Part shown: positions 1-6,492 of the stretch, one piece after another
Layout: each line of letters opens with the position of its first letter
Numbering within the stretch: the first letter of the stretch is position 1
NCBI GenBank assembly: GCA_934463175.1
Contig: CAKSIW010000074.1
Location: forward strand, 1 to 12,163
DNA: 12,163 nt
From: an uncultured Clostridia bacterium
Lineage (GTDB): Bacteria > Bacillota > Clostridia > Monoglobales > Monoglobaceae
Direction of reading: 5' to 3'
Translations under genes and position numbers: made by a program
Notes under the pieces: generated by a model
The model's input: only the letters and a program-made list of their open reading frames with translations
The model's database searches: none
What the model was told of the DNA's origin: nothing

Positions 1-6
1 AAAATT

Positions 7-47
7 CCTCCTATGATATTATTTATATTCTATCATAGAAGGAATCA
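7..47 (-). promoter_or_regulatory. Paired operator-like palindromes and RBS of an off-window gene
   Basis: Positions 28-40 read TTCTATCATAGAA, a perfect palindrome with 6-base arms around one central base. Positions 9-21 are a second, imperfect copy (3 mismatches to the complementary reading), with centres 19 bp apart, about two helical turns. Together the arms also form a long imperfect inverted repeat (4-18 with 33-47). On the minus strand a GGAGG lies at 7-11, six bases from the window edge, the right distance for a start codon just outside. This suggests the upstream region of a minus-strand gene to the left, with tandem sites for a dimeric regulator. An RNA hairpin (terminator or leader) is the alternative. 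The regulator is unknown. Confidence 0.4.
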
Positions 48-128
48 AATTTACAGACTTTTTTTCACACTCTCTAACTCTCTGCAATACTTTGGCAGAA
101 CGTCAATACCTATACTGTTTTATTAAGG

Positions 129-1022
129 TTATTTTTTCTGAAAATTATTTCTGAACTGTTTTGGTGTCATGTGAACCTGTTTTTTAAACATTTCAATAAA
201 ATAGCTTGTTGTCGAAAACCCGATATCAAGGGCAATATCCGTGACCGACGCGGTTGTGGTTGACAAAAGACGCTCAGCCTCAGTGATCCTTATGTAGTTT
301 ACATATTCCGTAAAGCTTTTTTTCATAACCCTTTTGAAAAGCCGTGAAAAATAGCTGTAGCTCAGACTGCATTCCCGTGCCGCCTCCTGAGATGACGCTG
401 TGCTGAAATTTTTCTGGGCATATTCAATTGACTTTTGAATTGAGTGTATCGCGTCTGTTGTTTCAGTCCAGACCTCAATCCGCGCATCGCTGATTTCATT
501 ATACCAGTGACGTATCAGCCAAAGTGCAAGCTTGATTGTGTGCGCACGGAGCGCCACCTCAAAACCATAGTCGCGGCGAGTCCACTCTCCCATGAGGTCT
601 TCAATAATACCCGGAACGGGTGTGTTTTCAATTTCCGCTTTTGTAAAAAGGTTTTTATATTTATCATTATCAGCAATGAAAGGAACAATATATTTAAATT
701 CAAGCACAGACTGTTCCGCAGCATACAAAATCTGCGGCATAAACTTTATGACGATATATCGGCTTTCCTCTTGAATTGAACTGACTGTGTGAGGCTTTTT
801 TGAATGTATGACAATCATATCTCCCGACCTGAGACGGCAGTTTTTTCCGTTGCACCATATTTTTGCGTCACAGTCAAGCCCGTAAAGGACTTCGATGTAA
901 TCATGATAGTGTACGCCTGTCGGCTCACCTGTTTCGTTGCTGTGGTGTGCGGTCATATTTATGCATTGTATCGGTATGTCGAAACCATACAGCTTTGCTT
1001 TTGCTTCTTCTGGATATTGCAT
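129..1022 (-). CDS. AraC-family transcriptional regulator
   Basis: A 297-residue protein with the usual AraC/XylS layout. The N-terminal half (about 25-110) has a cupin-like sensor pattern, with GVHYHDYIEVLYG near 36-48 and RSGDMIVIHSKKPH near 65-78. The C-terminal 100 residues hold two helix-turn-helix motifs, SQEAARECSLSYSYFSRLFK (211-230) and SVTDIALDIGFSTTSYFIEMFKK (259-281), followed by the family hallmark TPKQFR. Length is typical. The ATG is preceded by GGAGGAG at 4-5 bases, so the start is secure. The gene diverges from the oxidoreductase/ThuA operon with a 112-base shared promoter region. By analogy with other AraC regulators of sugar catabolism, it probably activates that operon when a carbohydrate ligand binds the cupin domain. 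The ligand cannot be read from sequence. No convincing terminator is seen after its stop. Confidence 0.93.
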   Translation of the reverse strand: MQYPEEAKAKLYGFDIPIQCINMTAHHSNETGEPTGVHYHDYIEVLYGLDCDAKIWCNGKNCRLRSGDMIVIHSKKPHTVSSIQEESRYIVIKFMPQILYAAEQSVLEFKYIVPFIADNDKYKNLFTKAEIENTPVPGIIEDLMGEWTRRDYGFEVALRAHTIKLALWLIRHWYNEISDARIEVWTETTDAIHSIQKSIEYAQKNFSTASSQEAARECSLSYSYFSRLFKRVMKKSFTEYVNYIRITEAERLLSTTTASVTDIALDIGFSTTSYFIEMFKKQVHMTPKQFRNNFQKK

Positions 1023-1063
1023 AAGCTCCTCCGGACAAAAATTTGATATTTTTAAGTGTTTTT

Positions 1064-1069
1064 ATTATA
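1064..1069 (-). promoter_or_regulatory. Extended -10 of the araC-type gene promoter
   Basis: On the minus strand the sequence reads TGATATAAT, a perfect -10 hexamer with the TGn extension, about 42 bases before the regulator start codon. No good -35 is visible 17 bases upstream (TAGCAT), which an extended -10 can compensate for. Confidence 0.55.
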
Positions 1070-1090
1070 TCACATTTTTTGACGAAATGC

Positions 1091-1096
1091 TATAGT
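1091..1096 (+). promoter_or_regulatory. Candidate -10 of the oxidoreductase/ThuA operon
   Basis: TATAGT lies 39 bases before the oxidoreductase ATG and matches 5 of 6 of the -10 consensus. The hexamer 17 bases upstream (TATCAC) is poor. An alternative reading is TTGACG at 1079-1084 with TAAAAA 16 bases later. A weak core promoter fits dependence on an activator such as the divergent AraC protein. This is inference. Confidence 0.35.
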
Positions 1097-1134
1097 AAAA
1101 TAAAAAATAATCTTTTCGGAACGGAGGAAAACAA

Positions 1135-2199
1135 ATGGAAAAACTGAAAATTGCGTTGATTGGCGCGGGCGGAATCGCGACAAATTCACATGCACCGGCA
1201 TATGAGAAAATGGATAATGTTGAGATTGTCGGCGTGTGCGATATCATTGAAGAGCGCGCAAAAAAAATGGCAGAGCGTCTCGGGACAGACTTTTTCTGCA
1301 CGGATTATAAAAAGATTTTTGACATTCCGGGGCTTGATGCGGTTGATATATGCACCCCGAACTATCTTCATTCCGTGATTGCGGTTGACGCACTCGAAAA
1401 AGGTCTGAATGTATTCTGCGAAAAGCCCGACGCGGTTAGCGTTGCAGAAGCGGAAAAGATGAAAGCGGCGTCTGAAAAAAGCGGCAAGCTGCTCATGGTC
1501 ATGAGAAATAACAGATACCTTGCGGCGTCAACATATCTGAAAAAATTTATTGATGACGGAAAAATGGGAGAAATCTATGCAGCTCGCTGTGGCTGGCAGA
1601 GAAGACGCGGAATCCCCGGCAAGGGCGGCTGGTTCACAACGAAGGCGCAGTCGGGCGGCGGACCGCTGATTGATTTGGGCGTACATATGATTGACCTTTC
1701 AATCTGGCTTATGGGCAATCCCAGGCCGATTGCTGTCAGCGGCTGCACATATGAGAAATTTGCGAACAGCGATGTTACGGATTCCGTTCATTCGGCATTC
1801 GGAACAAAGGTCGAGAACGGAACGTTTGACGTTGAAGATCTGGCAATGGGATTCATTCGCTTTGACAACGGTGCTTGTATGCAGATTGAATTTTCATGGG
1901 CTTCAAACATAAAGGAGGAGCAGCGTTTCTTTGAATTCAGAGGCGAGAAGTCGGGTGCGTCTTGGACATCGCTTGATGATAAGCTCAGAATATACAGTGA
2001 GGAATATGGCAGCACGGTTGATTATCTGCCCAACCTGAAAGGCGGAATGCAGATTCACGAGGCAAATCTCAGACATTTTGCAGATGTTCTGCAAAACGGC
2101 ACAGAACCGATGTTTGTTCCTCAGCAGGGAATTGATATGATAAAAATTCTTGAAGGCTTCTATAAGTCGGCAAGCGAAGGAAGGGAGATTCTGCTTTAA
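1135..2199 (+). CDS. Gfo/Idh/MocA-family NAD(P)-dependent oxidoreductase
   Basis: A 354-residue cytoplasmic dehydrogenase of the family that oxidises or reduces sugars, inositols and their derivatives. An N-terminal Rossmann fold begins KIALIGAGGIA (5-15) with the dinucleotide-binding glycines. The family motif EKP is at 96-98, with Lys97 the expected catalytic/cofactor-contacting residue. GGGPLIDLGVHMIDLSIWLMG at 174-194 carries the D-x-G-x-H-x-x-D active-site signature (Asp180, His184). The rest fits the C-terminal beta-sheet domain. The start has GGAGG seven bases upstream. The ThuA-like gene begins 17 bases after the stop, so the two are co-transcribed, a pairing common in sugar-utilisation loci. 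The exact substrate is not readable. A scyllo-inositol, glucoside or trehalose-derived substrate are all possible. Confidence 0.93.
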   Translation: MEKLKIALIGAGGIATNSHAPAYEKMDNVEIVGVCDIIEERAKKMAERLGTDFFCTDYKKIFDIPGLDAVDICTPNYLHSVIAVDALEKGLNVFCEKPDAVSVAEAEKMKAASEKSGKLLMVMRNNRYLAASTYLKKFIDDGKMGEIYAARCGWQRRRGIPGKGGWFTTKAQSGGGPLIDLGVHMIDLSIWLMGNPRPIAVSGCTYEKFANSDVTDSVHSAFGTKVENGTFDVEDLAMGFIRFDNGACMQIEFSWASNIKEEQRFFEFRGEKSGASWTSLDDKLRIYSEEYGSTVDYLPNLKGGMQIHEANLRHFADVLQNGTEPMFVPQQGIDMIKILEGFYKSASEGREILL

Positions 2200-2216
2200 G
2201 GCAGAGGGTGAATGAT

Positions 2217-2927
2217 ATGATAAGAGTTTTGGTATGGAACGAGTTTATTCATGAGCTTGAAAGCGAAAAGGTGAAGGCAATCTACCCGAACGGGATTCAC
2301 AACGCAATTGCGGATTTCCTGCGCTGTGATGATATTGAAGTCAAATGTGCAACTCTGCATGATGAGGAATGCGGACTCACCAAAGAGGTGCTTGCAGAGA
2401 CTGATGTTCTGATTTGGTGGGGACATATGAAACACTGCGATGTTCCCGACGAGATTGCAATGCGTGTCCGCGATGCGGTGCTTGAAGGAATGGGAATGAT
2501 ATTTTTACATTCAGCACATCACTCAAAGCCTTTCAAATTTTTGTTGGGTACATCTTGCAACCTCGGCTGGCGTGAGGACGGAGATATGGAGCGTATTTGG
2601 ATATGCAAGCCGTCACACCCGATTGTGCGCGGTCTCGGAAGATATTTTGAACTGCCGCACGAAGAAACATATGCCGAGCCGTTTGACATTCCCGAACCCG
2701 ATCAGCTGATCATGATGGGGTGGTATGAAGGCGGTGAGCTGTTCAGAACAGGGTGTTGCTATAGACGCGGAAACGGAAAAATCTTCTATTTCCAGCCGGG
2801 TCACGAAACCTATCCGACATTCTATGACAAAAACGTTCAGACAGTCATCAGAAATGCGGTATATTGGACAAACAGCGGCTACAGAGCAGAGCTTGATTGT
2901 CCGCATATAAAGAAAATAGGCGAATAG
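2217..2927 (+). CDS. ThuA-like (trehalose utilisation) domain protein
   Basis: A 236-residue single-domain protein with a glutamine-amidotransferase-like fold, matching the ThuA family by MIRVLVWNEF (1-10), LIWWGHMKHCDVPDE (65-79), GMIFLHSAHHSKPF (93-106) and QPGHETYP (193-200). ThuA proteins have been linked to trehalose and sucrose use in rhizobia through 3-keto-sugar metabolism, but their reaction is poorly defined. I prefer the ATG at 2217: GAGGG lies 8 bases upstream and the protein then begins with the canonical MIRV. A GTG at 2208 would add three residues but overlaps that ribosome binding site. It is the second gene of the oxidoreductase operon and a strong terminator follows within 5 bases. 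A sugar or 3-keto-sugar intermediate shared with the upstream dehydrogenase is a reasonable inference. Confidence 0.9.
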   Translation: MIRVLVWNEFIHELESEKVKAIYPNGIHNAIADFLRCDDIEVKCATLHDEECGLTKEVLAETDVLIWWGHMKHCDVPDEIAMRVRDAVLEGMGMIFLHSAHHSKPFKFLLGTSCNLGWREDGDMERIWICKPSHPIVRGLGRYFELPHEETYAEPFDIPEPDQLIMMGWYEGGELFRTGCCYRRGNGKIFYFQPGHETYPTFYDKNVQTVIRNAVYWTNSGYRAELDCPHIKKIGE

Positions 2928-2930
2928 AAC

Positions 2931-2965
2931 AAAAAAACCTCCCGAAATTTTCGGGAGGTTTTTTT
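2931..2965 (+). terminator. Symmetrical intrinsic terminator
   Basis: Stem CCTCCCGAAA (2938-2947) pairs with 2949-2958, flanked by seven A on the left and seven T on the right. It can act in both directions. It ends the oxidoreductase/ThuA operon and also faces the 3' end of the converging pyrR gene. Confidence 0.9.
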
Positions 2966-2974
2966 GAGCCAATT

Positions 2975-3039
2975 CTGACATTATCGGCGCAGTCAATTCC
3001 GCTGTTTGCAGTCACTCCTGACATCATCAGCGCAGTCAA
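2975..3039. repeat. Two-copy 22-base degenerate direct repeat
   Basis: CTGACATTATCGGCGCAGTC... at 2975-2996 recurs at 3018-3039 with two mismatches, a period of 43 bases. Partial echoes (GTCAATGCGGTCA near 3050-3062) run into the pyrR stop codon. The stretch lies between the operon terminator and the end of pyrR and holds no gene. Function unknown. It may be a decayed tandem duplication. Confidence 0.55.
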
Positions 3040-3059
3040 CCTCGTCATTGTCAATGCGG

Positions 3060-3608
3060 TCAGTCCTGTTGTTTGGAATAAAGCTCAACGACATCAGTGC
3101 CGTCAATTTCTTTGACGCCGACGCGGATAATTTCGTTCCGTGAGGTCGGAATGTTCTTTCCAACATAGTCGGGACGAATCGGAAGCTCACGGTGTCCGCG
3201 GTCAACCAGAACCGCAAGCTGAATCTTTGAAGGCCTGCCGTAGGAAATGATTGCGTCAAGTGCGGCGCGGACTGTTCTGCCCGTGTATATAACATCGTCA
3301 ACCAATATAATGTTTTTTCCCGACACGTCAAAGGGAAGCTGAGAAAAATTCACAACAGGACTGTCACCCTCGGCATAGCTCAGGTCGTCACGGTAAAAGG
3401 TTATGTCAAGAGTGCCGACCTCAACAGCCTTTCCCTCAATGCTGTGAATGTTCCGTGCAATGCGCTCCGCAAGAGGGACGCCGCGCGTTTTAATTCCCAC
3501 AAGGCAAACATCTGATATTGTCTCGTTTTTTTCAATTATTTCATGAGAAATTCTTGTCAGAGTTCTGCCGAAAACATTTTCGTCAATCAAAACAGATTTA
3601 AGCTTCAT
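3060..3608 (-). CDS. pyrR: PyrR: pyrimidine operon attenuator / uracil phosphoribosyltransferase
   Basis: A 182-residue protein of normal PyrR length. The PRPP-binding loop is ILVDDVIYTGRTV (101-113). The PyrR-specific region LVDRGHRELPIRPDYVGKNI (134-153) separates it from other phosphoribosyltransferases. In Firmicutes, PyrR bound to UMP/UTP binds a hairpin in pyr leader RNA and favours termination. It also has uracil phosphoribosyltransferase activity (uracil + PRPP to UMP). AAGGAGGA sits 6-7 bases before the ATG. The gene is second in a minus-strand operon after the uracil permease, 66 bases downstream, and a terminator hairpin lies in that gap. The leader of the operon holds a candidate binding site for this protein, implying autoregulation. 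No other pyr biosynthetic gene is in the window. Confidence 0.96.
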   Translation of the reverse strand: MKLKSVLIDENVFGRTLTRISHEIIEKNETISDVCLVGIKTRGVPLAERIARNIHSIEGKAVEVGTLDITFYRDDLSYAEGDSPVVNFSQLPFDVSGKNIILVDDVIYTGRTVRAALDAIISYGRPSKIQLAVLVDRGHRELPIRPDYVGKNIPTSRNEIIRVGVKEIDGTDVVELYSKQQD

Positions 3609-3623
3609 GGATTCTCCTCCTTG

Positions 3624-3658
3624 AAAAAATCAAGCCCTGTCGCATTCGGCAGGGCTTG
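3624..3658 (-). terminator. Terminator hairpin between uraA and pyrR
   Basis: On the minus strand a 12-pair stem (3647-3658 with 3631-3642, including one G-U pair, four-base loop) is followed by ATTTTTT. It lies directly upstream of the pyrR ribosome binding site, so pyrR expression from the upstream promoter requires read-through. No competing antiterminator is obvious in the short gap. Confidence 0.8.
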
Positions 3659-3674
3659 CAGATTTAACACTACT

Positions 3675-5015
3675 TTATTTGCTTTTCTTCGCGGAAAGCA
3701 TGAGGTTTGTGATGATTCCGAGAATGAGAGCACAAGCAATTTCCGTGAGAGTCACCTGACCGATTTTGAGTGCCATGCCGCCGATACCCGAAATCAGAAT
3801 CGCGGAAACCACGAACAGGTTTTTGTTGTCGCCGAGGTCAACGTCCTGAATCATTTTCAGACCGCTGACTGCAATGAAGCCGTAGAGCGTCACGCAGACA
3901 CCGCCCATAACGCATGAAGGAATCGTTGCAAGAAAGGTTACAAACGGTCCGAAGAATGAGATGACCATTGCCATGATTGCAGTTGTCAGTATTGTGACAA
4001 CTGACGCGTTGCCTGTGATTGCAACACAGCCGACCGACTCGCCGTAGGTTGTGTTCGGGCAGCCGCCGAAGATCGCGCCCACGATTGAACCCACACCGTC
4101 GCCGAGAAGTGTTCTGTGAAGTCCGGGGTTTTCAAGCAAATCCTTGTCAATGACCGTTGACAGATTTTTGTGATCCGCAATGTGCTCCGCGAAAACAACG
4201 AATGCAACGGGAACATACGCAACGGCAATTGTCGCAATATATTTTGCGTCAACAGCCGCAAAACCCTTGGCTGCACTGAAGAATGTGAAATCAGGATACC
4301 AGCGCATATTGTTGAAAAGTGAAAAATCAATGATTTTGAGCGCGTCGTTGTTTGTCGAAATTCCAATCAGGGTGAAGATTGCCGCAACGGCATAGCCTGC
4401 AAGAATACCGATTACGAAAGGAATCAGCTTTGCCATTTTCTTGCCGTATACTGAGCAGAGAATGACAACAAAAAGTGTGACCAAAGCGCATATGAATCCG
4501 AGCCAGCCTTTTGCGCTCATCATGTAAACCGCGTTTGCGGAATCAAATTCGGTGAACTTCAGCATATCGCCGATTGCGTTTCCTGCAAGCGAAAGTCCGA
4601 TGATTGCAACTGTCGGACCGATGACCACGGGGGGCATGAGCTTGTTAATCCAGTTAACGCCGACACATTTTACAACTATTGCAATGACAACATAAACAAG
4701 ACCTGCAAAAATTGCACCGATGATTAATCCTGCATATCCTGCCTCAGTGCTGACAGCACCTGCAAATGCCGCAAACATTGAACCGAGAAAGGCAAAGGAA
4801 GAACCGAGGAAAACGGGGCTTCTGAACTTTGTGAACAGAAGATATACGATTGTTCCGATTCCTGCGCCGAAAAGCGCGGCGGACTGGGACATTCCGTTTC
4901 CGATGATTGAAGGAACGGCAATTGTTGCCGCAAGAATTGCCAGAAGCTGCTGAAAAGCAAAAATAATCAGCTGCCCGAATTTTGGTTTGTCGTTGATGTC
5001 ATAAATCAGTTTCAT
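3675..5015 (-). CDS. uraA: NCS2-family uracil/nucleobase permease
   Basis: A 446-residue integral membrane protein, nearly all of it hydrophobic segments, consistent with the 14-segment NCS2 fold. The family motifs PPVVIGPTVAIIGLSLA (128-144), VFAEHIADHKNLS (274-286) and PNTTYGESVGCVAIT (320-334) are present. Glu277 and Glu326 fall where E. coli UraA has its uracil-binding glutamates (Glu241, Glu290), and NTTYGE is typical of uracil rather than xanthine/urate carriers. I place the start at 5015: GGGGAGAGGA lies about 8 bases upstream and the protein begins MKLIYDINDK. The frame stays open to 5093, but that stretch covers the leader terminator and should be untranslated. It is co-transcribed with pyrR, so it probably imports uracil into cytoplasmic salvage under PyrR control. 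Uracil specificity is inferred from motif and context. Confidence 0.93.
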   Translation of the reverse strand: MKLIYDINDKPKFGQLIIFAFQQLLAILAATIAVPSIIGNGMSQSAALFGAGIGTIVYLLFTKFRSPVFLGSSFAFLGSMFAAFAGAVSTEAGYAGLIIGAIFAGLVYVVIAIVVKCVGVNWINKLMPPVVIGPTVAIIGLSLAGNAIGDMLKFTEFDSANAVYMMSAKGWLGFICALVTLFVVILCSVYGKKMAKLIPFVIGILAGYAVAAIFTLIGISTNNDALKIIDFSLFNNMRWYPDFTFFSAAKGFAAVDAKYIATIAVAYVPVAFVVFAEHIADHKNLSTVIDKDLLENPGLHRTLLGDGVGSIVGAIFGGCPNTTYGESVGCVAITGNASVVTILTTAIMAMVISFFGPFVTFLATIPSCVMGGVCVTLYGFIAVSGLKMIQDVDLGDNKNLFVVSAILISGIGGMALKIGQVTLTEIACALILGIITNLMLSAKKSK

Positions 5016-5061
5016 TTTTAAATCCTCTCCCCTGAGTAAAATTTGCGGAATAAGAAACAAT

Positions 5062-5096
5062 AAATAAAAAAGCCTGTCCGACGGCGCAGACAAGGC
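5062..5096 (-). terminator. Leader terminator (attenuator) of the uraA-pyrR operon
   Basis: On the minus strand GCCTTGTC...GACAGGC (5096-5072) forms a hairpin with one bulged base, followed by TTTTTTATTT. It lies about 47 bases before the uraA start codon and downstream of the promoter, so it must be a conditional terminator. Confidence 0.8.
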
Positions 5097-5114
5097 ATAG
5101 CTAATGCAGATTTA

Positions 5115-5153
5115 TTAAACGTCAATCTTGCCGATGTCCCGCATCGAGTTTAA
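5115..5153 (-). promoter_or_regulatory. Candidate PyrR-binding anti-antiterminator hairpin
   Basis: On the minus-strand RNA, UUAAAC/GUUUAA closes an upper stem UCGAUG/CAUCGG with a CGGGA loop and a 3'-side bulge. The known PyrR-site consensus ends in GCAAG after a GNGA loop. Here GGGA and GGCAAG occur at the same spacing. The GGCAAG (5127-5132) can alternatively pair, with one G-U, with CUUGUC in the 5' arm of the leader terminator (5089-5094), giving the expected mutually exclusive structures. The U-G closing pair of the upper stem exists only in the minus transcript. Assignment is by resemblance. Confidence 0.55.
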
Positions 5154-5175
5154 AGATAACTTATTCACAAATGCA

Positions 5176-5204
5176 AGTATAACATATTATGGAATAAAAG
5201 TAAA
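5176..5204 (-). promoter_or_regulatory. Promoter of the uraA-pyrR operon
   Basis: On the minus strand -35 TTTACT (5199-5204) and -10 TATACT (5176-5181) are separated by 17 bases. Transcription would start near 5169, giving a leader of about 150 bases that contains the PyrR-like hairpin and the terminator. Confidence 0.75.
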
Positions 5205-5291
5205 TAGTTTTTTTGAAATTTGTCGAAAAAAATTAAAAATTGCCTTGTATTTTAATAAAAAAACAGCAGATAATAAAATCGGGTGATTGTT

Positions 5292-5726
5292 TTGAATATA
5301 TGTCTGAGCAAGCTGAAGGGGAGCAAGGTTTTTTTGGAGGATGAAGATGACGAGGAGTGCGGAACGGTGCGCGATGTCTGCTTTGACGAAAAAAACGGGA
5401 GCGTTGAAGCAATTGTCGTGGAACCGTGCAGCCTGATTCCGATAAGCCGCAGAATAAAGGTGGAGGACATTTCGGAAATCCGCGGAGGACGGGTGATTCT
5501 GAAAAAGGAAGGCACTGCGGAAAATACATTCCGCGGCTGTCCGATGAATGACATATGCGCGGTCAGCACGCAGGGGAGTCACGGCAATTGTCTGAGAGAT
5601 GTGGCGTTCAACACCGAAAACGGAGAAATTACCGACGTTTTCATCTCGAAAAACAGATTTTCAAAAAAGAGAAAAATCTCCATAAATAAAATCCGCGTAA
5701 AGGACAATACTATATATATAGAATGA
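5292..5726 (+). CDS. Tandem PRC-barrel domain protein
   Basis: About 144 residues with two similar halves. Each carries the PRC-barrel core: GTVRDVCFDEKNGSVEAIVV (24-43) and NCLRDVAFNTENGEITDVFI (99-118). The short Firmicute PRC-barrel proteins (YlmC/YmxH) have one such unit of about 80 residues, so this looks like a duplication or a two-domain relative. It is probably a soluble cytoplasmic protein. The YlmC/YmxH group is linked to sporulation gene neighbourhoods, but its molecular role is unclear. I favour the TTG at 5292 because GGTGAT lies just upstream and pairs with the 16S tail. A GTG at 5283 would add three residues. A 52-residue membrane protein gene follows after 63 bases and is likely co-transcribed. 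Confidence 0.8.
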   Translation: MNICLSKLKGSKVFLEDEDDEECGTVRDVCFDEKNGSVEAIVVEPCSLIPISRRIKVEDISEIRGGRVILKKEGTAENTFRGCPMNDICAVSTQGSHGNCLRDVAFNTENGEITDVFISKNRFSKKRKISINKIRVKDNTIYIE

Positions 5727-5797
5727 AAAAGGCGTATTTCATGCCGCGGATATATGCCGAAAATTATGCGGCAGGGGGAATGAGGGACAATGTGTAA
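5723..5797 (+). CDS. Possible 24-residue overlapping ORF (weak)
   Basis: An ATG overlapping the stop of the PRC-barrel gene (ATGA) opens a 24-residue frame, MKKAYFMPRIYAENYAAGGM then RDNV. Its stop overlaps the start of the next small gene. Stop-start overlaps at both ends could mean translational coupling, but no ribosome binding site is visible and the peptide has no recognisable feature. It may only be spacer. Confidence 0.2.
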   Translation: MKKAYFMPRIYAENYAAGGMRDNV

Positions 5798-5948
5798 TTT
5801 TTCGCTCGGAATGATGGCAGGAACTGTTCTGGGTGCAGGACTGATTCTTGCTGTGCACCCGATGAACAAGCGCGAAATGCGCAGAGCATATAACAGAGCA
5901 GGCAGAATAGTCAACAGAATGAACCACACGCTCCGCGACTGGACATAA
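5790..5948 (+). CDS. Small single-pass membrane protein, 52 aa
   Basis: A 52-residue protein beginning MCNFSLGMMAGTVLGAGLIL. Residues about 5-22 form one glycine-containing hydrophobic segment. The rest is basic (KREMRRAYNRAGRIVNRMN) and ends in W-T. This resembles the YtxH-like small membrane protein pattern, though I cannot assign a family. AGGGGGA and GAGGG precede the ATG at about 10 and 4 bases. The positive C-terminal tail suggests a cytoplasmic tail after one membrane helix. It follows the PRC-barrel gene and is followed within 10 bases by a terminator, supporting a two-gene operon. It is short enough to be missed by automatic callers. Confidence 0.72.
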   Translation: MCNFSLGMMAGTVLGAGLILAVHPMNKREMRRAYNRAGRIVNRMNHTLRDWT

Positions 5949-5957
5949 AACACAGTC

Positions 5958-5992
5958 AAAAATCCTCCTTCCGTCCCGAAGGAGGATTTTTT
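5958..5992 (+). terminator. Intrinsic terminator after the PRC-barrel operon
   Basis: AAAATCCTCCTTC (to 5971) pairs with GAAGGAGGATTTT (from 5978) around a six-base loop, with a T run to 5992. The A/T flanks make it usable in both directions. It lies 10 bases after the stop of the 52-residue gene. Confidence 0.88.
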
Positions 5993-6049
5993 AAATCGAA
6001 GGTAAAAGTTTCTTTTATAAATTTACGAAAAATACATAAAGTTTTTAAA

Positions 6050-6092
6050 ACACAACAGCACTGAGCCATAGTGTGGCTCGGTGCTGTTGTGT
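6050..6092 (-). terminator. Long hairpin, likely terminator of the XRE gene
   Basis: A 19-base inverted repeat (6050-6068 with 6074-6092, one mismatch) surrounds a five-base loop. On the minus strand it is followed by TTTT and an A/T-rich stretch, 21 bases after the XRE stop. It is unusually long for a terminator and marks the left edge of the AT-rich cassette. The single mismatch is a G-U pair only in the plus-strand RNA. Confidence 0.65.
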
Positions 6093-6113
6093 AATTATGA
6101 CAAGAGAGAAAAT

Positions 6114-6419
6114 TTATTTTTTGTTTTTCAGACATTTAAGAGCAGAAAACATCAAATTCCGTTCCCCTTGTGAAAGCTTTGACAGCAGCAAGTCAAGCTC
6201 ATCTCCTTTATCCATTTTACGTCCTTTCAGTAAATAGTCAATTGACGTGTCAAAAATATCGGAAAGTTTAATGAGAGTGACGACAGAGGGCATTCTGATA
6301 TTATGTTCCATTTGGTATATGAATTGAGTTGACACATCGAGAAGCTCGGCGAGTCTTTCCTGAGTGAGATTATGCTGCTGTCTCAGTGCACGTATCCGTG
6401 TGCCGACAGTATCGTTCAT
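6114..6419 (-). CDS. XRE-family helix-turn-helix repressor
   Basis: A 101-residue cytoplasmic DNA-binding protein. Residues 7-63 form an HTH_3/Cro-CI domain: IRALRQQHNLTQERLAELLD (9-28), then VSTQFIYQMEHNIRMPS (29-45) as recognition helix and turn, then LIKLSDIFDTSIDYLLKG (49-66). A short charged/helical tail (68-101) may mediate dimerisation. The start at 6419 is chosen because GAGGTG lies 7 bases upstream and MNDTVGTRIRALR is the usual beginning. Ten further codons are open upstream without support. It diverges from the PH/HNH gene, with 138 bases between start codons. By the usual logic of such pairs it represses that promoter, where a small inverted repeat overlaps the start point. Context suggests phage-like or toxin-type control. 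Confidence 0.92.
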   Translation of the reverse strand: MNDTVGTRIRALRQQHNLTQERLAELLDVSTQFIYQMEHNIRMPSVVTLIKLSDIFDTSIDYLLKGRKMDKGDELDLLLSKLSQGERNLMFSALKCLKNKK

Positions 6420-6437
6420 ATAAAACACCTCGTATGT

Positions 6438-6443
6438 ATTATA
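6438..6443 (-). promoter_or_regulatory. Possible -10 of the XRE gene
   Basis: TATAAT on the minus strand lies 18 bases before the chosen XRE start codon, implying a very short leader. The -35 region is weak (TTATTA at 17 bases). It sits inside a near-palindrome TGTTATATAATACA, which could be an autoregulatory site. Confidence 0.35.
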
Positions 6444-6492
6444 TAACAATTTGTAAAAATTAATAACTAAGCAATTGTTTTATAAATAATAC

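Noticed and set aside
2613..2996. 127-codon minus-strand open frame across the ThuA-like gene and its terminator
   Set aside because: It lies antisense to a clear ThuA-like gene, runs through the terminator hairpin and has no recognisable motif.
5016..5093. N-terminal extension of the permease to 5093
   Set aside because: The extension would be translated across the leader terminator. A good ribosome binding site and the family-like N-terminus support 5015.
5187..5582. Minus-strand open frames opposite the PRC-barrel gene
   Set aside because: They are antisense to a better-supported gene, have no domain and contain the uraA promoter region at their end.
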